Shown here piece after piece: positions 1-8,940 of a stretch of 64,000 nucleotides of DNA. The stretch is from Leeuwenhoekiella polynyae (GTDB lineage: Bacteria; Bacteroidota; Bacteroidia; Flavobacteriales; Flavobacteriaceae). A program made the translations under genes and the position numbers. Position 1 is the stretch's first letter; each line of letters begins with the position of its first letter. The DNA lies in assembly GCF_042683665.1 (NCBI RefSeq), contig NZ_JBHUOO010000047.1. The stretch is one strand, 5' to 3'. A model generated the notes under the pieces. That model did no database searches. It was given only the letters and a program-made list of their open reading frames with translations, and was not told the origin of the DNA.

Positions 1-2334
1 AAGATACAGGTATTCAAGCCCTTGAATGCGTAAAATCTGTTTGCTTTTCGCACCCATAGTACGCAGTAAAACGCTTTCGCGAATGCGTTGGTATTTGCTG
101 GTTCGCACCGCGCCAAGCAATACGATAATCCCAATCAGAATGCTGAAAAAAGCCATAAAGTTGATGATGTAACTGATTTTGGTAAGTAAATATTCAATCA
201 CATTAAGCACCTGCCGTAAATCGAGAATGGAAACATTGGGATAATCTTCAACCAAAATACGTTGAATCGATGCCGAAACTTCAGAGTTAGGCACCTGAGT
301 CGTAATCACACCAAATTGCGGCGCCTGCTCGAGCACTCCGGCCGGAAACACCACCGAAAAATTGAGTTGCAGACGGCTCCAGTCCACCAAACGGATACTG
401 CCTATGGTTGTTTCTAAAAGCCGTCCCTGCACATTAAAGGTTACCCGGTCGCCAATAGCCACCACGGCATCCTGTGCAAAATTAGCACTCACCGAAACGG
501 GCACGGGTTCAGTCCCTGCATCTATTCGCGGAGTAAAAGTTCCTTCCTTTAAACTTTCGGAACCGATCAGCGAATCGCGGTAGGTTGTACGAAATTCATG
601 ATTGAGAATCCAACGGCTAATTTGGGAAGTCGTATCGGTTTTCAGGTCGGCAACAGTGCGCCCGTTAATACTGTGTACCCGCATAGTCACGATAGGAACG
701 GCATCAAGAGGTTTCAGGTCATTCGTTTTTAAAGTTTGGGCTACATCGGTCATCTGATCGCGCTGCACATCGAGCAAAATCATATTGGCCTGCTGCGCGC
801 TGCTGTCGAGATTGGCTTGTGCCAGCAACATATCTTTGGTAAAATACAGGGTACTTATCAAAAAGGAACCCACGCCAATGGCCAGTATCAGCACCACCGT
901 CTGATTACACGGTCTAAAAAGACTGCGTAAACTCTGCCGGGATGTAAAACTCCACGAGCTGGGAAAATAGCGTCGCAACAGGCGCATAAAAAGACGGGCA
1001 ATACCTGCCAGAATACTGAAGGTGACCACAACGCCGCCGAGAAAAGCCAGCGCATACCTCCAATCACCCAGTAACCACAGCGAAAATAAAAAGATAAATA
1101 ACAGAATGATTACCGAAACCAAAATGGCGGTACTCCTTGACTGGCTTCCCGCGTCTTCTGTAAATCGAAGGGTTTGTAAAGGCGAAACATACAGCGTGCT
1201 CAGCAAAGGATACAGAGCAAAAAGCACAGACATAAACATACCGATAAAAATACCCAGTATGATTACCGGTAAAGACCAAGTGATCTGGACAGCTACGGGC
1301 AGTAAACCTTCCAGCAACACCGGAAATAATTGTTGCAAAGCAAGCCCTGCGACCGTACCTAAAATTCCGCCCAGTAAGCCAATGGCCGCAATCTGAATTA
1401 AATAAATTAAAAAGGCCTGCTTTCGCGTAGCGCCCAGACATTTCAAAACTGCCACTGAACGCAATTTCTCCCTGATGTAAATGGTAGTCGCACTGGCTAT
1501 GCCTACACATCCCAATAAAAGGGCTACAAAGCCCACAAGATTGAGAAATTTACCAAAGTTTTCATAGCGCCTGCCCAGACGGTCGCTGGTTGAAGTATGG
1601 GTATCCAGATCAGCTTCTGCGGCATCAAGCCGCTCCCCGACTGCATCTTCAAGAAGCTGCATATCAGCTTCTGGGGCTTTGAAATAATACTCATAATCGA
1701 TACGGCTGCCCAGTTGTACCAAACCTGTTTGTTCAACATAAGAATAGGGAATTACCACCGGCGGCGCGATGGCACTAAACACCGCATTGCTGCCGGGAAG
1801 ATTTTTGAGTTCACCTACCACCGGAAGGCGTACCGCTCCCAGTTTTACCGTGTCCCCTACTTCAATACCCAACTGAAGCATTACTGTAGCGTCAACCAGC
1901 GCTCCGTTGAGTTTTCCAAAGTATCTTCCGGCAGTTGCGGGTTGCGTTTCGATTTCACCATAAAATGGAAAACCTTCGCTAATACCACGTACCTGAAGTA
2001 ATTTGGTTGTCCCGTTTTTAGGAAATAAAGCCATCGAGGCAAACGAAATCTCTTCCGCATCTGCGCCTCCAAGCGAATCTACAATTGCCAAAGCTTCTTC
2101 AGTCAGGGCATTATCGCTGTCAATTTTAAAATCGGCCCCCATAAGGGCTTTAGATTGCAATGCGATGTTATCTTTTAAGGTTTCTCCAAACGACTGAATC
2201 GAAACAATAGCCGCGACACCCAAGATAATCGAAACCATAAACAAACTCAGTTTGCCTGCACTGGCCTTAAAATCACGCCAAGCCATCTTAAAGAGCCAGG
2301 CTGCACCTGCTGTCATTCTCCCATTTTTACTCAT
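1..2334 (-). CDS. FtsX-family ABC transporter permease, YbbP-like (3' end outside window)
   Basis: The frame is open for 778 codons from the ATG at 2334-2332 to the window edge, so the C-terminus is missing. The N-terminus (MSKNGRMTAGAAWLFKMAWR) is followed by a membrane segment at about residues 25-48, a long extracytoplasmic region, and an FtsX core near residue 290 with REKLRSVAVLKCLGATRKQ. A second FtsX core (RESVLLRTMGAKSKQ) begins near residue 750. Two FtsX units in a protein of more than 778 residues match the YbbP family of lipid or lysophospholipase-associated ABC permeases. The start overlaps the ATPase stop as ATGA, so the two are probably translationally coupled. The link to the divergent TesA-like gene is conserved in many bacteria, but the substrate is unknown. 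The DNA is more GC-rich than the rest of the window. Confidence 0.88.
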   Translation of the reverse strand, partial: MSKNGRMTAGAAWLFKMAWRDFKASAGKLSLFMVSIILGVAAIVSIQSFGETLKDNIALQSKALMGADFKIDSDNALTEEALAIVDSLGGADAEEISFASMALFPKNGTTKLLQVRGISEGFPFYGEIETQPATAGRYFGKLNGALVDATVMLQLGIEVGDTVKLGAVRLPVVGELKNLPGSNAVFSAIAPPVVIPYSYVEQTGLVQLGSRIDYEYYFKAPEADMQLLEDAVGERLDAAEADLDTHTSTSDRLGRRYENFGKFLNLVGFVALLLGCVGIASATTIYIREKLRSVAVLKCLGATRKQAFLIYLIQIAAIGLLGGILGTVAGLALQQLFPVLLEGLLPVAVQITWSLPVIILGIFIGMFMSVLFALYPLLSTLYVSPLQTLRFTEDAGSQSRSTAILVSVIILLFIFLFSLWLLGDWRYALAFLGGVVVTFSILAGIARLFMRLLRRYFPSSWSFTSRQSLRSLFRPCNQTVVLILAIGVGSFLISTLYFTKDMLLAQANLDSSAQQANMILLDVQRDQMTDVAQTLKTNDLKPLDAVPIVTMRVHSINGRTVADLKTDTTSQISRWILNHEFRTTYRDSLIGSESLKEGTFTPRIDAGTEPVPVSVSANFAQDAVVAIGDRVTFNVQGRLLETTIGSIRLVDWSRLQLNFSVVFPAGVLEQAPQFGVITTQVPNSEVSASIQRILVEDYPNVSILDLRQVLNVIEYLLTKISYIINFMAFFSILIGIIVLLGAVRTSKYQRIRESVLLRTMGAKSKQILRIQGLEYLYL

Positions 2335-3017
2335 ACCGCTGCGCTTGTGAGATTTGCGATCTTTCCGCCCCTGATGGTCAGTATATTTTGGGTTTTACGT
2401 GCCAGTTCCATATCGTGGGTAACCAGTACCAGTGTTGTGCCCAGCTCTTTATTGAGTTCAAAAAGCAATTCGACGACTTTGGCTCCGGTTTCAGCATCCA
2501 GATTTCCGGTGGGTTCGTCTGCAAATAAAATTTTGGGTTCGTTGGCAAATGCCCTTGCCAGAGCAACCCGTTGCTGTTCCCCTCCAGAAAGTTGTGTGGG
2601 ATAATGATCGCCACGATCACCTAAACCTACTTTTTGAAGCAAGGCTTCTGCCTTTTTCGTGGCTTGCCTGTCACCTTGTAGTTCCAGCGGAACGGCGACA
2701 TTTTCCAAAGCGGTAAGCGTGGGCAGCAATTGAAAATCCTGAAACACAAAACCCACATCGCGGTTGCGTAACACGGCACGCTCATCTTCCGAGAGGCTGC
2801 TCAATTCAGTTCCGTTTAAGATAACACTACCGGCATCCAGGCGATCGAGACCCGCGCACAAGCCGAGTAAAGTCGTTTTCCCACTTCCAGACGGACCTAC
2901 TATGGCAAATGTTTCGTTTTCTGTTATACTAAAGTTAATATCTTCAAGTACCTTTAGCTTTTTAGAGCCACTGGTATAGCTTTTTTCTAAATTTGAAATT
3001 TCTAATATGGAAGTCAT
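2331..3017 (-). CDS. ABC transporter ATP-binding protein, YbbA/LolD-like
   Basis: A 228-residue cytoplasmic ATPase that powers the YbbP-like permease directly downstream. Walker A is GPSGSGKTT (residues 41-49), the Q-loop is VFQDFQ near 93, the signature is LSGGEQQR at 143-150, Walker B is ILFADEPTGNLD at about 163-174, and the H-loop is VTHD near 203. The LSGGEQQR signature and short length are typical of the MacB/LolD/YbbA (MJ0796-like) class that pairs with FtsX permeases. I chose the ATG at 3017, giving MTSILEISNLEK, over upstream in-frame starts because those would extend across the divergent esterase gene. The export substrate is not evident. Confidence 0.93.
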   Translation of the reverse strand: MTSILEISNLEKSYTSGSKKLKVLEDINFSITENETFAIVGPSGSGKTTLLGLCAGLDRLDAGSVILNGTELSSLSEDERAVLRNRDVGFVFQDFQLLPTLTALENVAVPLELQGDRQATKKAEALLQKVGLGDRGDHYPTQLSGGEQQRVALARAFANEPKILFADEPTGNLDAETGAKVVELLFELNKELGTTLVLVTHDMELARKTQNILTIRGGKIANLTSAAV

Positions 3018-3074
3018 AGCGTACGTGGTTTTGAGCGCAAACCGCAGGTTTTGGCTTTTCAGCAAAATAAACAA

Positions 3075-3797
3075 ATGCTTGTGATAAAGAATAGACTCCA
3101 TCTGCTAAGCCTGTTAATCTTTTGTTGTTTTTTAGGCGGAATGACTCTGCATTCGTGTAAAGACAACTCAAACGCGTCTTCCGGCGAAACTGAAAAATCT
3201 CAAACCGAGGAAACCGCTTCTACTGAAACCGATAGCACTTCAAAAACCATTTTATTTTTTGGCGATAGCCTCACCGCTGGTTACGGACTTGAAGACCCTG
3301 ATGATGCCTTCCCGGGGTTGATTCAGGATCGTATAGACAGTCTGGGACTGGATTATACCGTTATCAATGCCGGTCTAAGCGGCGAAACCACTGCAGGCGG
3401 AAGAAACCGACTGGAATGGGTGCTGGAGCCTGATGTGGATATTTTTGTTTTGGAACTGGGTGCTAACGATGGTTTACGCGGAGTAAACGTTGCTGAAACG
3501 CGGGAGAACCTACAGTGGATGATTGATCAAGTAAAAATCGAAGCTCCAGAAGCCAAAATCGTGTTGGTTGGTATGCAATTACCGCCCAACCTCGGTACCG
3601 AATACACCCGGGATTTTAAAGAATTATTTCCCGATTTGGCCGAAGAAAACAATATTACGCTCGTCCCCTTTTTACTGGAAAATGTGGGTGGTGTAGCGCG
3701 TCTTAACCAAAACGACGGTATTCATCCTACCGCCGAAGGACACAAACTTGTAGCTGAAAACGTATGGCCTATTTTAGAATCTCTTTTAAACGAATAA
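3075..3797 (+). CDS. SGNH-hydrolase lipoprotein, TesA-like arylesterase/lysophospholipase
   Basis: A 240-residue secreted esterase. Residues 1-27 form a signal peptide ending in LHSC, so it is probably a lipoprotein with Cys28 as the lipidated residue (lipobox not canonical). SGNH block I is FFGDSLTAGYG with nucleophile Ser65, block II is GLSGETTAGG, block III is ELGANDGLRG, and block V is DGIHPTAEGH with catalytic Asp214 and His217. It matches the TesA/lysophospholipase L1 family. It is divergent from the YbbA/YbbP-like genes, as tesA is from ybbAP in Escherichia coli. The ATG at 3075 is preferred over a TTG at 3051 because it gives a clean signal peptide. A low-complexity Ser/Thr/Glu linker follows the lipidation site. 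Confidence 0.9.
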   Translation: MLVIKNRLHLLSLLIFCCFLGGMTLHSCKDNSNASSGETEKSQTEETASTETDSTSKTILFFGDSLTAGYGLEDPDDAFPGLIQDRIDSLGLDYTVINAGLSGETTAGGRNRLEWVLEPDVDIFVLELGANDGLRGVNVAETRENLQWMIDQVKIEAPEAKIVLVGMQLPPNLGTEYTRDFKELFPDLAEENNITLVPFLLENVGGVARLNQNDGIHPTAEGHKLVAENVWPILESLLNE

Positions 3798-3821
3798 AGT
3801 CCTATATTTTCTGAAATTGTC

Positions 3822-5138
3822 ATGAGTACCCGCCACCCTACTGAACTTGAAAAACTCTACGATTACCTCAACGATGAAGAAGATGCTCGCACCTGTAAAG
3901 CCATTGGTGATGAAGCCTGCCGGGAGACTCCTAAAAATTACTTTTTAATTCTGATCAGCAATATGCTGACTTCGCTTGGGGATACCCTGAGTAACCCAAA
4001 AACGGTTCTCACCTGGGTGATGAGTTATGTAAATGCGCCGGTGATGCTCATCAGTTTTATCGTTCCTATTCGCGAATCGGGATCTATGCTGCCGCAATTG
4101 TTTATCGCGCATTACATCAGGAAGCGTCCCGTACGTAAATACGTTTGGGTGCTGGGTTCAGTTTTACAATTTTTGGCGATTGCAGGAATCGGTTTTGTAG
4201 CCCTTTCTTTTGAAGGAAGTATGGCCGGCTGGCTTATAATCCTGTGTCTGGTGGCTTTTAGCCTTTCACGTGGCCTGTGTTCCATTGCCTTTAAAGACGT
4301 TTTGGGCAAAACCATACCCAAGACCAAACGCGGTAGATTAAAAGGCTATACCGCTTCGGTAAGTGGTGCGCTGGTGCTGGCAGCCGGACTTTTTATTCTA
4401 TATAAATCTAAAGATGATGTAGGCATTGATTTTTACAGCTATCTCATCTTTTTTGCAGCCAGCCTCTGGCTTATTGCTGCTCTTATATACGCGAACATTC
4501 AGGAATATCCGGGAGAAACCGAAGGTGGCAAAAACGGATTCAAAGAAGCCTGGGAACGCCTGGTTTTATTAAAGGAAGACAAACACTTTCGCAATTTTGT
4601 TATCACCCGTTCGCTGCTGCTATGCTCAGCATTAACCGCGCCCTATTATGTTCTGCTCGCACAGCGTTATGTAGGGATAGAGGCTTATTTACTCGGACTT
4701 TTTATTATCGCCAACGGAATCGCCTCGATTATCAGTGCTCCGGTTTGGGGCAAAATGGCCGATAAATCCAGTAAAAAAGTAATGACCTACTCTGCCATTC
4801 TCACCGCCAGTCTGGGGTTAATTGTGGTTGGAATTATTCAGTTTTTACCGGCACTTAACGATAAGGTCTGGTTGTACCCTATCGCCTTTTTTGTTTTAGG
4901 AATCGCGCATCAGGGTGTTCGTCTTGGGCGTAAAACGTATATCGTAGATATGGCAGAAGGCAATCGCCGTACCGATTATGTTGCGGTGAGCAATACGCTC
5001 ATTGGTTTTATACTGCTTATCGCAGGAGGATTGAGTGCTTTAGCTTCGCTTATTTCAGTTGAAGGCGTAATCGCTATACTTTCGGTTCTGGGCATTTTAG
5101 GAGCGATTAAAAGTGCTACATTGCCCGAGGTGGAGTAA
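3822..5138 (+). CDS. MFS transporter
   Basis: A 438-residue integral membrane protein with about 12 hydrophobic segments. A central cytoplasmic loop has a Gly-x3-Asp motif (WGKMADKSSKK) typical of the major facilitator superfamily. The first 60 or so residues are charged and soluble (many Asp/Glu/Lys, with Cys residues at CKAIGDEACRE), longer than the usual MFS N-terminus. The substrate cannot be read from the sequence. It starts 24 bp after the TesA-like gene and may be cotranscribed with it. It ends the GC-rich left block. Confidence 0.82.
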   Translation: MSTRHPTELEKLYDYLNDEEDARTCKAIGDEACRETPKNYFLILISNMLTSLGDTLSNPKTVLTWVMSYVNAPVMLISFIVPIRESGSMLPQLFIAHYIRKRPVRKYVWVLGSVLQFLAIAGIGFVALSFEGSMAGWLIILCLVAFSLSRGLCSIAFKDVLGKTIPKTKRGRLKGYTASVSGALVLAAGLFILYKSKDDVGIDFYSYLIFFAASLWLIAALIYANIQEYPGETEGGKNGFKEAWERLVLLKEDKHFRNFVITRSLLLCSALTAPYYVLLAQRYVGIEAYLLGLFIIANGIASIISAPVWGKMADKSSKKVMTYSAILTASLGLIVVGIIQFLPALNDKVWLYPIAFFVLGIAHQGVRLGRKTYIVDMAEGNRRTDYVAVSNTLIGFILLIAGGLSALASLISVEGVIAILSVLGILGAIKSATLPEVE

Positions 5139-5235
5139 ATATTCTCTCCAAAATTCGGAATACATTCTTCTTACTCAACTTCCGATCATTTGGCAGTCCA
5201 AAGATTATTCTAATCCCGATTATCGGGAAACAAAA

Positions 5236-5256
5236 AAGCCACGTTTTAAGTGGCTT
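5236..5256 (-). terminator. Intrinsic terminator, minus orientation
   Basis: The arms AAGCCAC (5236-5242) and GTGGCTT (5250-5256) form a 7-bp stem with a 7-nt loop. On the minus strand the stem is followed by a run of T, ending the small Lys/Ala-rich gene. The plus-strand side has a weaker T-rich tail and could also help stop MFS transcription. A smaller CCCGA/TCGGG hairpin lies just to the left, near 5215-5227. Confidence 0.7.
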
Positions 5257-5306
5257 TCGTTTAATTTATATCGGCTGCATCCTGGATGCCCTTAGATACG
5301 TTCAGA

Positions 5307-5402
5307 TTACTTCTTTTTAGAAGCAGTCTTCGCTGGTTTCACAGCTGCAGGCTTGGTTGCCTGTTTTGCTGGAGCCTTTTTAGCAGACTTGTTTTGTGCC
5401 AT
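5307..5402 (-). CDS. 31-residue Lys/Ala-rich basic protein
   Basis: The ATG at 5402 opens a 31-codon frame reading MAQNKSAKKAPAKQATKPAA followed by VKPAKTASKKK, ending in TAA and then an intrinsic terminator. The protein is about one third Lys and one third Ala, with Pro and no acidic residue. This composition resembles the tails of histone H1-like or DNA-binding AKP-repeat proteins. It has its own terminator and lies apart from both flanking genes. Nucleic-acid binding is inferred from composition only. It is too short for a confident family call, but the frame is complete and the composition non-random. Confidence 0.6.
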   Translation of the reverse strand: MAQNKSAKKAPAKQATKPAAVKPAKTASKKK

Positions 5403-5532
5403 TATATTCTCGTATTAATAGTACTAATGTACTGCGAAAAACAATCCGTTTTAAAGATTAACACAGCTCTTTTAGTTAATTTTATAGTTAAATTTTCAAA
5501 CGTTTTTTCAACCTTTTTAGAAAAACTGAAAA

Positions 5533-6131
5533 ATGACTAATCCAATAAAATAGAGGCCTATTTCGAGCAGGAGCATCCTTTTAAGGAGGCGCTTTTAAAG
5601 CTTAGAGCTGTTTTTAAGGAAACGGAACTCGTGGAAACCTTTAAATGGAACAGTCCGGTCTATACATTAAACGGCAAAAACGTCACAGGGCTTGCACGAT
5701 TTAAAAATCATTTTGGGGTTTGGTTTTTCAACGGAGCCCTTTTGAAAGATGCTGAAAATAGATTGCATAATGCGCAGGAAGGTAAAACCAAAGCCCTAAG
5801 GCAAATGCGCTTTGAGTCGAAGTCTGAGATTGACAGTCAAATTTTAAGGGCTTATTTACAGGAAGCCATAACTAACCAAAAGAAAGGATTGGAGATCAAA
5901 GCAGCTAAACCGGTTAAAAAAGTTTCAATTCCAGTAGAATTAAAATCAGTTTTTTCTAAAAATGCAGCGCTTCAAAAGGCTTTTAATGCACTCACCCCTG
6001 GAAGACAAAAGGAATATGCTGAACATATAGGCAGCGCCAAGCAAGAAAAAACACGTATATCCCGTCTGGAAAAAGCTACCCCCATGATTCTTGAAGGAAA
6101 AGGTCTTCACGATAAATACAAAAACTGCTAA
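5533..6131 (+). CDS. YdeI/DUF1801-type protein with an apparent 1-nt frameshift near its start
   Basis: The main frame (166 codons from a GTG at 5631) has ETFKWNSPVYTLNGKNVTG and a C-terminal half like the YdeI/OmpD-associated family (TPGRQKEYAEHIGSAKQEKT). Family members usually carry about 30 more residues before ETFKW. They are present here: the ATG at 5533 reads MTNPIK and hits TAG at 5551, but stepping back one base in the AAAA run (5547-5550) continues as IEAYFEQEHPFKEALLKLRA into the main frame. So either one A has been lost (mutation or sequencing error) or translation restarts at GTG 5631 and gives a shortened protein. It lies 2 bp before the DUF1801 gene, probably as an operon. Function unknown. 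Confidence 0.7.
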
Positions 6132-6133
6132 CT

Positions 6134-6559
6134 ATGGCTGAAAATAAAAATCAACCAACTTCAGTTTCGGTATTAGATTATATCAATGCTGTAGAACACC
6201 AAAAACGCAAATCAGATGCTTTAAAGCTTTATGCCATTTTCAACAGCATTATGCCTGAACCTGCGGTGTTATGGGGCGATTCTTTGATAGGCTACGGAAG
6301 CTATCACTATAAATACGACAGCGGGCGTGAAGGTGACTTCTTTTTGACCGGTTTTGCACCTCGCAAACAGAATCTTTCGGTGTATATTATTCCGGGGTTT
6401 GAACAACTTTCTGATTTACTCAATAAACTTGGCAAATATAAAACCGGCGTGTCCTGTTTATACATTAATAAACTGGAAGACATAAACTTAAACATCTTAG
6501 AAAAGCTCATCATAGAATCTGTAAATTATATGCGAGAGAATTATGAGAATAAAGTTTAA
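6134..6559 (+). CDS. DUF1801 domain protein
   Basis: A 141-residue soluble protein matching the DUF1801 (YdhG-like) family. The core reads MPEPAVLWGDSLIGYGSYHY, then YDSGREGDFFLTGFAPRKQN, then LSVYIIPGFEQ, and a C-terminal LYINKLEDIN. DUF1801 proteins adopt an SRPBCC-unrelated alpha/beta fold with no agreed function. It sits 2 bp after the YdeI-like gene, which carries a related DUF1801-type core, so the pair probably forms one transcription unit. Start: ATG with close coupling to the upstream stop. Confidence 0.82.
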   Translation: MAENKNQPTSVSVLDYINAVEHQKRKSDALKLYAIFNSIMPEPAVLWGDSLIGYGSYHYKYDSGREGDFFLTGFAPRKQNLSVYIIPGFEQLSDLLNKLGKYKTGVSCLYINKLEDINLNILEKLIIESVNYMRENYENKV

Positions 6560-6651
6560 TTCTCTGCGTTAACCAGTGATTGAGACTGAACATTTAATAC
6601 ATTGTCAGAAATATCAATATGACTTTCTGCTCATTAGACGAAACTTAAATT

Positions 6652-7482
6652 ATGCGAAATCACCTATTCCTTTTTGCCTTAATCGCAAGTATTCTTGCAA
6701 GCTGTGGTTCAGTTAAAAAAGAAGATATTACCTATCTGGATGCCGATTATACAGCTTCTGCCAAAGAACCCCAACTTAACATTTTTCAACCTAAAGATTC
6801 TTTAGTGCAGCACGATGTTCTCATTTTTGTTCACGGCGGTAACTGGAACAGTGGAAACAAAGAAACCTATTCTATTTTGGGTCGAAATTTTGCCGGTAAA
6901 AATTATGTAACCGTCATTCCAGGCTATACTTTGAGTCCGTTTGCAAATTATGACCAAATGACTCAAGAGATTGCTAAAGCCATAAAATGGACGCACGAAA
7001 ATATCGCCCAATACGGTGGCAAACCGAATCGTATCTTTCTCATGGGCCATTCTGCCGGAGGGCATCTGGTTGCACTGGCTACAATGAGTCCTAACTACCT
7101 CAACAACCCCGATTACATTAAGGGAATCATTCTGGACGATGCCGCCGGTTTAGACCAATATTCGTATTTACAAGAAAATCCACCAACCAGTGATGAATAC
7201 TATGATGTCACCTGGACCACAAATCCTGAAGAATGGAAGAATGCTTCGCCTTATTATTTTTTAGACGAAAACACACCACCTATTCTCACATTTTTAGGCA
7301 CTAAGACCATTCCATCCTTATATTACTATAATGATCTGTTTCATCAAAAATTGCTGGAATTTCAACCAGAAGCAAAACTTATTATTTTGAACAAAAAGCA
7401 CGTAGCCATGGTCTCGCAGTTCTTCTCTCCATTGAGTTCTCGCTTTGGAGAAATACAAGAATTTACAGAAGGTGTTCAGTAA
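6652..7482 (+). CDS. Alpha/beta hydrolase lipoprotein (carboxylesterase type)
   Basis: A 276-residue predicted lipoprotein whose signal peptide ends in the lipobox ILASC (Cys18). The alpha/beta-hydrolase core has the oxyanion motif HGGNW (residues 61-65) and the nucleophile elbow GHSAGGH with Ser134. Candidate acid and base residues are the Asp near the TFLGTKT strand and the His in LNKKHVAM. The HGG plus GxSxGG pattern fits the BD-FAE/kynurenine-formamidase-like esterases, but substrate specificity cannot be assigned. It stands alone, 92 bp after the DUF1801 gene, and converges on NDH-2. Confidence 0.85.
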   Translation: MRNHLFLFALIASILASCGSVKKEDITYLDADYTASAKEPQLNIFQPKDSLVQHDVLIFVHGGNWNSGNKETYSILGRNFAGKNYVTVIPGYTLSPFANYDQMTQEIAKAIKWTHENIAQYGGKPNRIFLMGHSAGGHLVALATMSPNYLNNPDYIKGIILDDAAGLDQYSYLQENPPTSDEYYDVTWTTNPEEWKNASPYYFLDENTPPILTFLGTKTIPSLYYYNDLFHQKLLEFQPEAKLIILNKKHVAMVSQFFSPLSSRFGEIQEFTEGVQ

Positions 7483-7593
7483 ATCAACTGGGGCGAGCCC
7501 GAGACTATTAAAAGGTATTAGTTTTTTTACTTTGACGCAAGCCTCAACATTTAGACCTTGATTATCGAGTAATAATTTTTAAAGTTATCACAT

Positions 7594-7626
7594 AAAAAAA
7601 CCGCTTCTAAAATGAAGTGGTTTTTT
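7594..7626. terminator. Bidirectional intrinsic terminator
   Basis: The arms CCGCTTC (7601-7607) and GAAGTGG (7614-7620) form a 7-bp stem with one G-T pair, flanked by A7 on the left and T6 on the right. It therefore has a T tract in both directions and lies between the convergent esterase and NDH-2 genes. Confidence 0.8.
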
Positions 7627-7644
7627 ATATAGAATTCTGAATTT

Positions 7645-8940
7645 CTAATCTTCTTCAGCAATGATTTTGTTCTGCTTAAATGGTCTTACAATCAGTCTGG
7701 CTGCTTTATCATAATTGATGTAGCTATACGTCCAGTTGAAAAAAGTAACCATTCGGTTTCTAAAACCAACTAAAAACCAAAGGTGAATAAACATCCAGAT
7801 AAACCAGGCAAAAAATCCACCAAAATGAATCTTACCCATATCTACAACAGCCTTATTTCTCCCTATAGTTGCCATAGAACCTTTGTCAAAATATTTAAAC
7901 GGATTCAGTTTTTCTCCACGTAACATCTTTTTAAAATTCTTTGCTAAATTCTTTCCTTGCTGAATAGCGGGTTGAGCTAACTGCGGATGTCCTTTAGGGT
8001 ATTCCTCACTTTCCATCAATGCAATATCTCCTATCGCATAAATATTCTGAAAACCGGCAACACGGTTGTACACATCTACTTTATAGCGATTGAGTTTTGG
8101 CAATAAAGAAGTTGCTTCAAACCCATCAATTGAAGCGCCCGTAACACCGGCAGACCAAATAAATGTCGCGGTATTGAAAGACAGATCACCTTTAGTAGTC
8201 ACTAAATTATTCTCATAATTCCCTACAAAAGTTTCTAGGTGAATGGTCACCCCCATATCTTCTAAGAACTTCTGAGCTTTTTCAGAAGACTGTTTGCTAA
8301 AAGGGGGTAAAACCCGGTCAGCTCCTTCAATCAGGTGAATTTCTATCTCGCTAGTATCCATATCTGGATAGTCTGCCTGCAACACATTAGATTTTAACTC
8401 TGCTAAAGCTCCACTGAGTTCTACCCCCGTTGGGCCGGCACCGGCAATTACAAATCGTAGCAACTCTTTACGTTGTGCAGGATCTTCGGTACGGTTAGCT
8501 TTTTCCAGGTTCTCAAACATCAAACTGCGAATGTTGAGCGCCTGTGGTAAGCTTTTCATCCAAATCGCATTTTCTTCAATGGTTTTGTTTCCGAAAAAAT
8601 TAGTACGGGTTCCGGTAGCAATAATCAAATGATCGTAGTGTAAATCACCAATATCAGTTCGTACTTTTTGAAGATTGGTATCTATTCGGTTTACTTCCGC
8701 AAGGCGGAAATGCATATTTTTTTGTTTCCTGATAATCTTCCGCAACGGATAAGCTATAGATTCTGGCTCCAGACCTGAAGTCGAAACTTGATATAATAAA
8801 GGTTGAAACGTGTGAAAATTCCTCTTGTCTATAAGCACTACCTGGTAGCCTGTTCTTTTAAGATTTTTAATGAGGTTCATTCCGCCAAAACCCCCACCAA
8901 TTATGATGATTCGGGGTTCTTTAGTATCAGGGATGTTCAT
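7645..8940 (-). CDS. ndh: Type II NADH:quinone oxidoreductase (NDH-2)
   Basis: A 431-residue flavoprotein. The N-terminal FAD site is IIIGGGFGGMNLIKNLKRTG (about residues 11-30), followed by FQPLLYQV and AYPLR, which are typical of NDH-2. The NAD-binding site is FVIAGAGPTGVELSGALAEL near residues 160-180, and YAIGDIA marks the second FAD motif. The C-terminus carries a hydrophobic, aromatic segment (FGGFFAWFIWMFIHLWFLVG) that anchors the enzyme to the inner membrane face. It passes electrons from NADH to menaquinone without proton pumping. Monocistronic, with a terminator after its stop. Confidence 0.92.
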   Translation of the reverse strand: MNIPDTKEPRIIIIGGGFGGMNLIKNLKRTGYQVVLIDKRNFHTFQPLLYQVSTSGLEPESIAYPLRKIIRKQKNMHFRLAEVNRIDTNLQKVRTDIGDLHYDHLIIATGTRTNFFGNKTIEENAIWMKSLPQALNIRSLMFENLEKANRTEDPAQRKELLRFVIAGAGPTGVELSGALAELKSNVLQADYPDMDTSEIEIHLIEGADRVLPPFSKQSSEKAQKFLEDMGVTIHLETFVGNYENNLVTTKGDLSFNTATFIWSAGVTGASIDGFEATSLLPKLNRYKVDVYNRVAGFQNIYAIGDIALMESEEYPKGHPQLAQPAIQQGKNLAKNFKKMLRGEKLNPFKYFDKGSMATIGRNKAVVDMGKIHFGGFFAWFIWMFIHLWFLVGFRNRMVTFFNWTYSYINYDKAARLIVRPFKQNKIIAEED

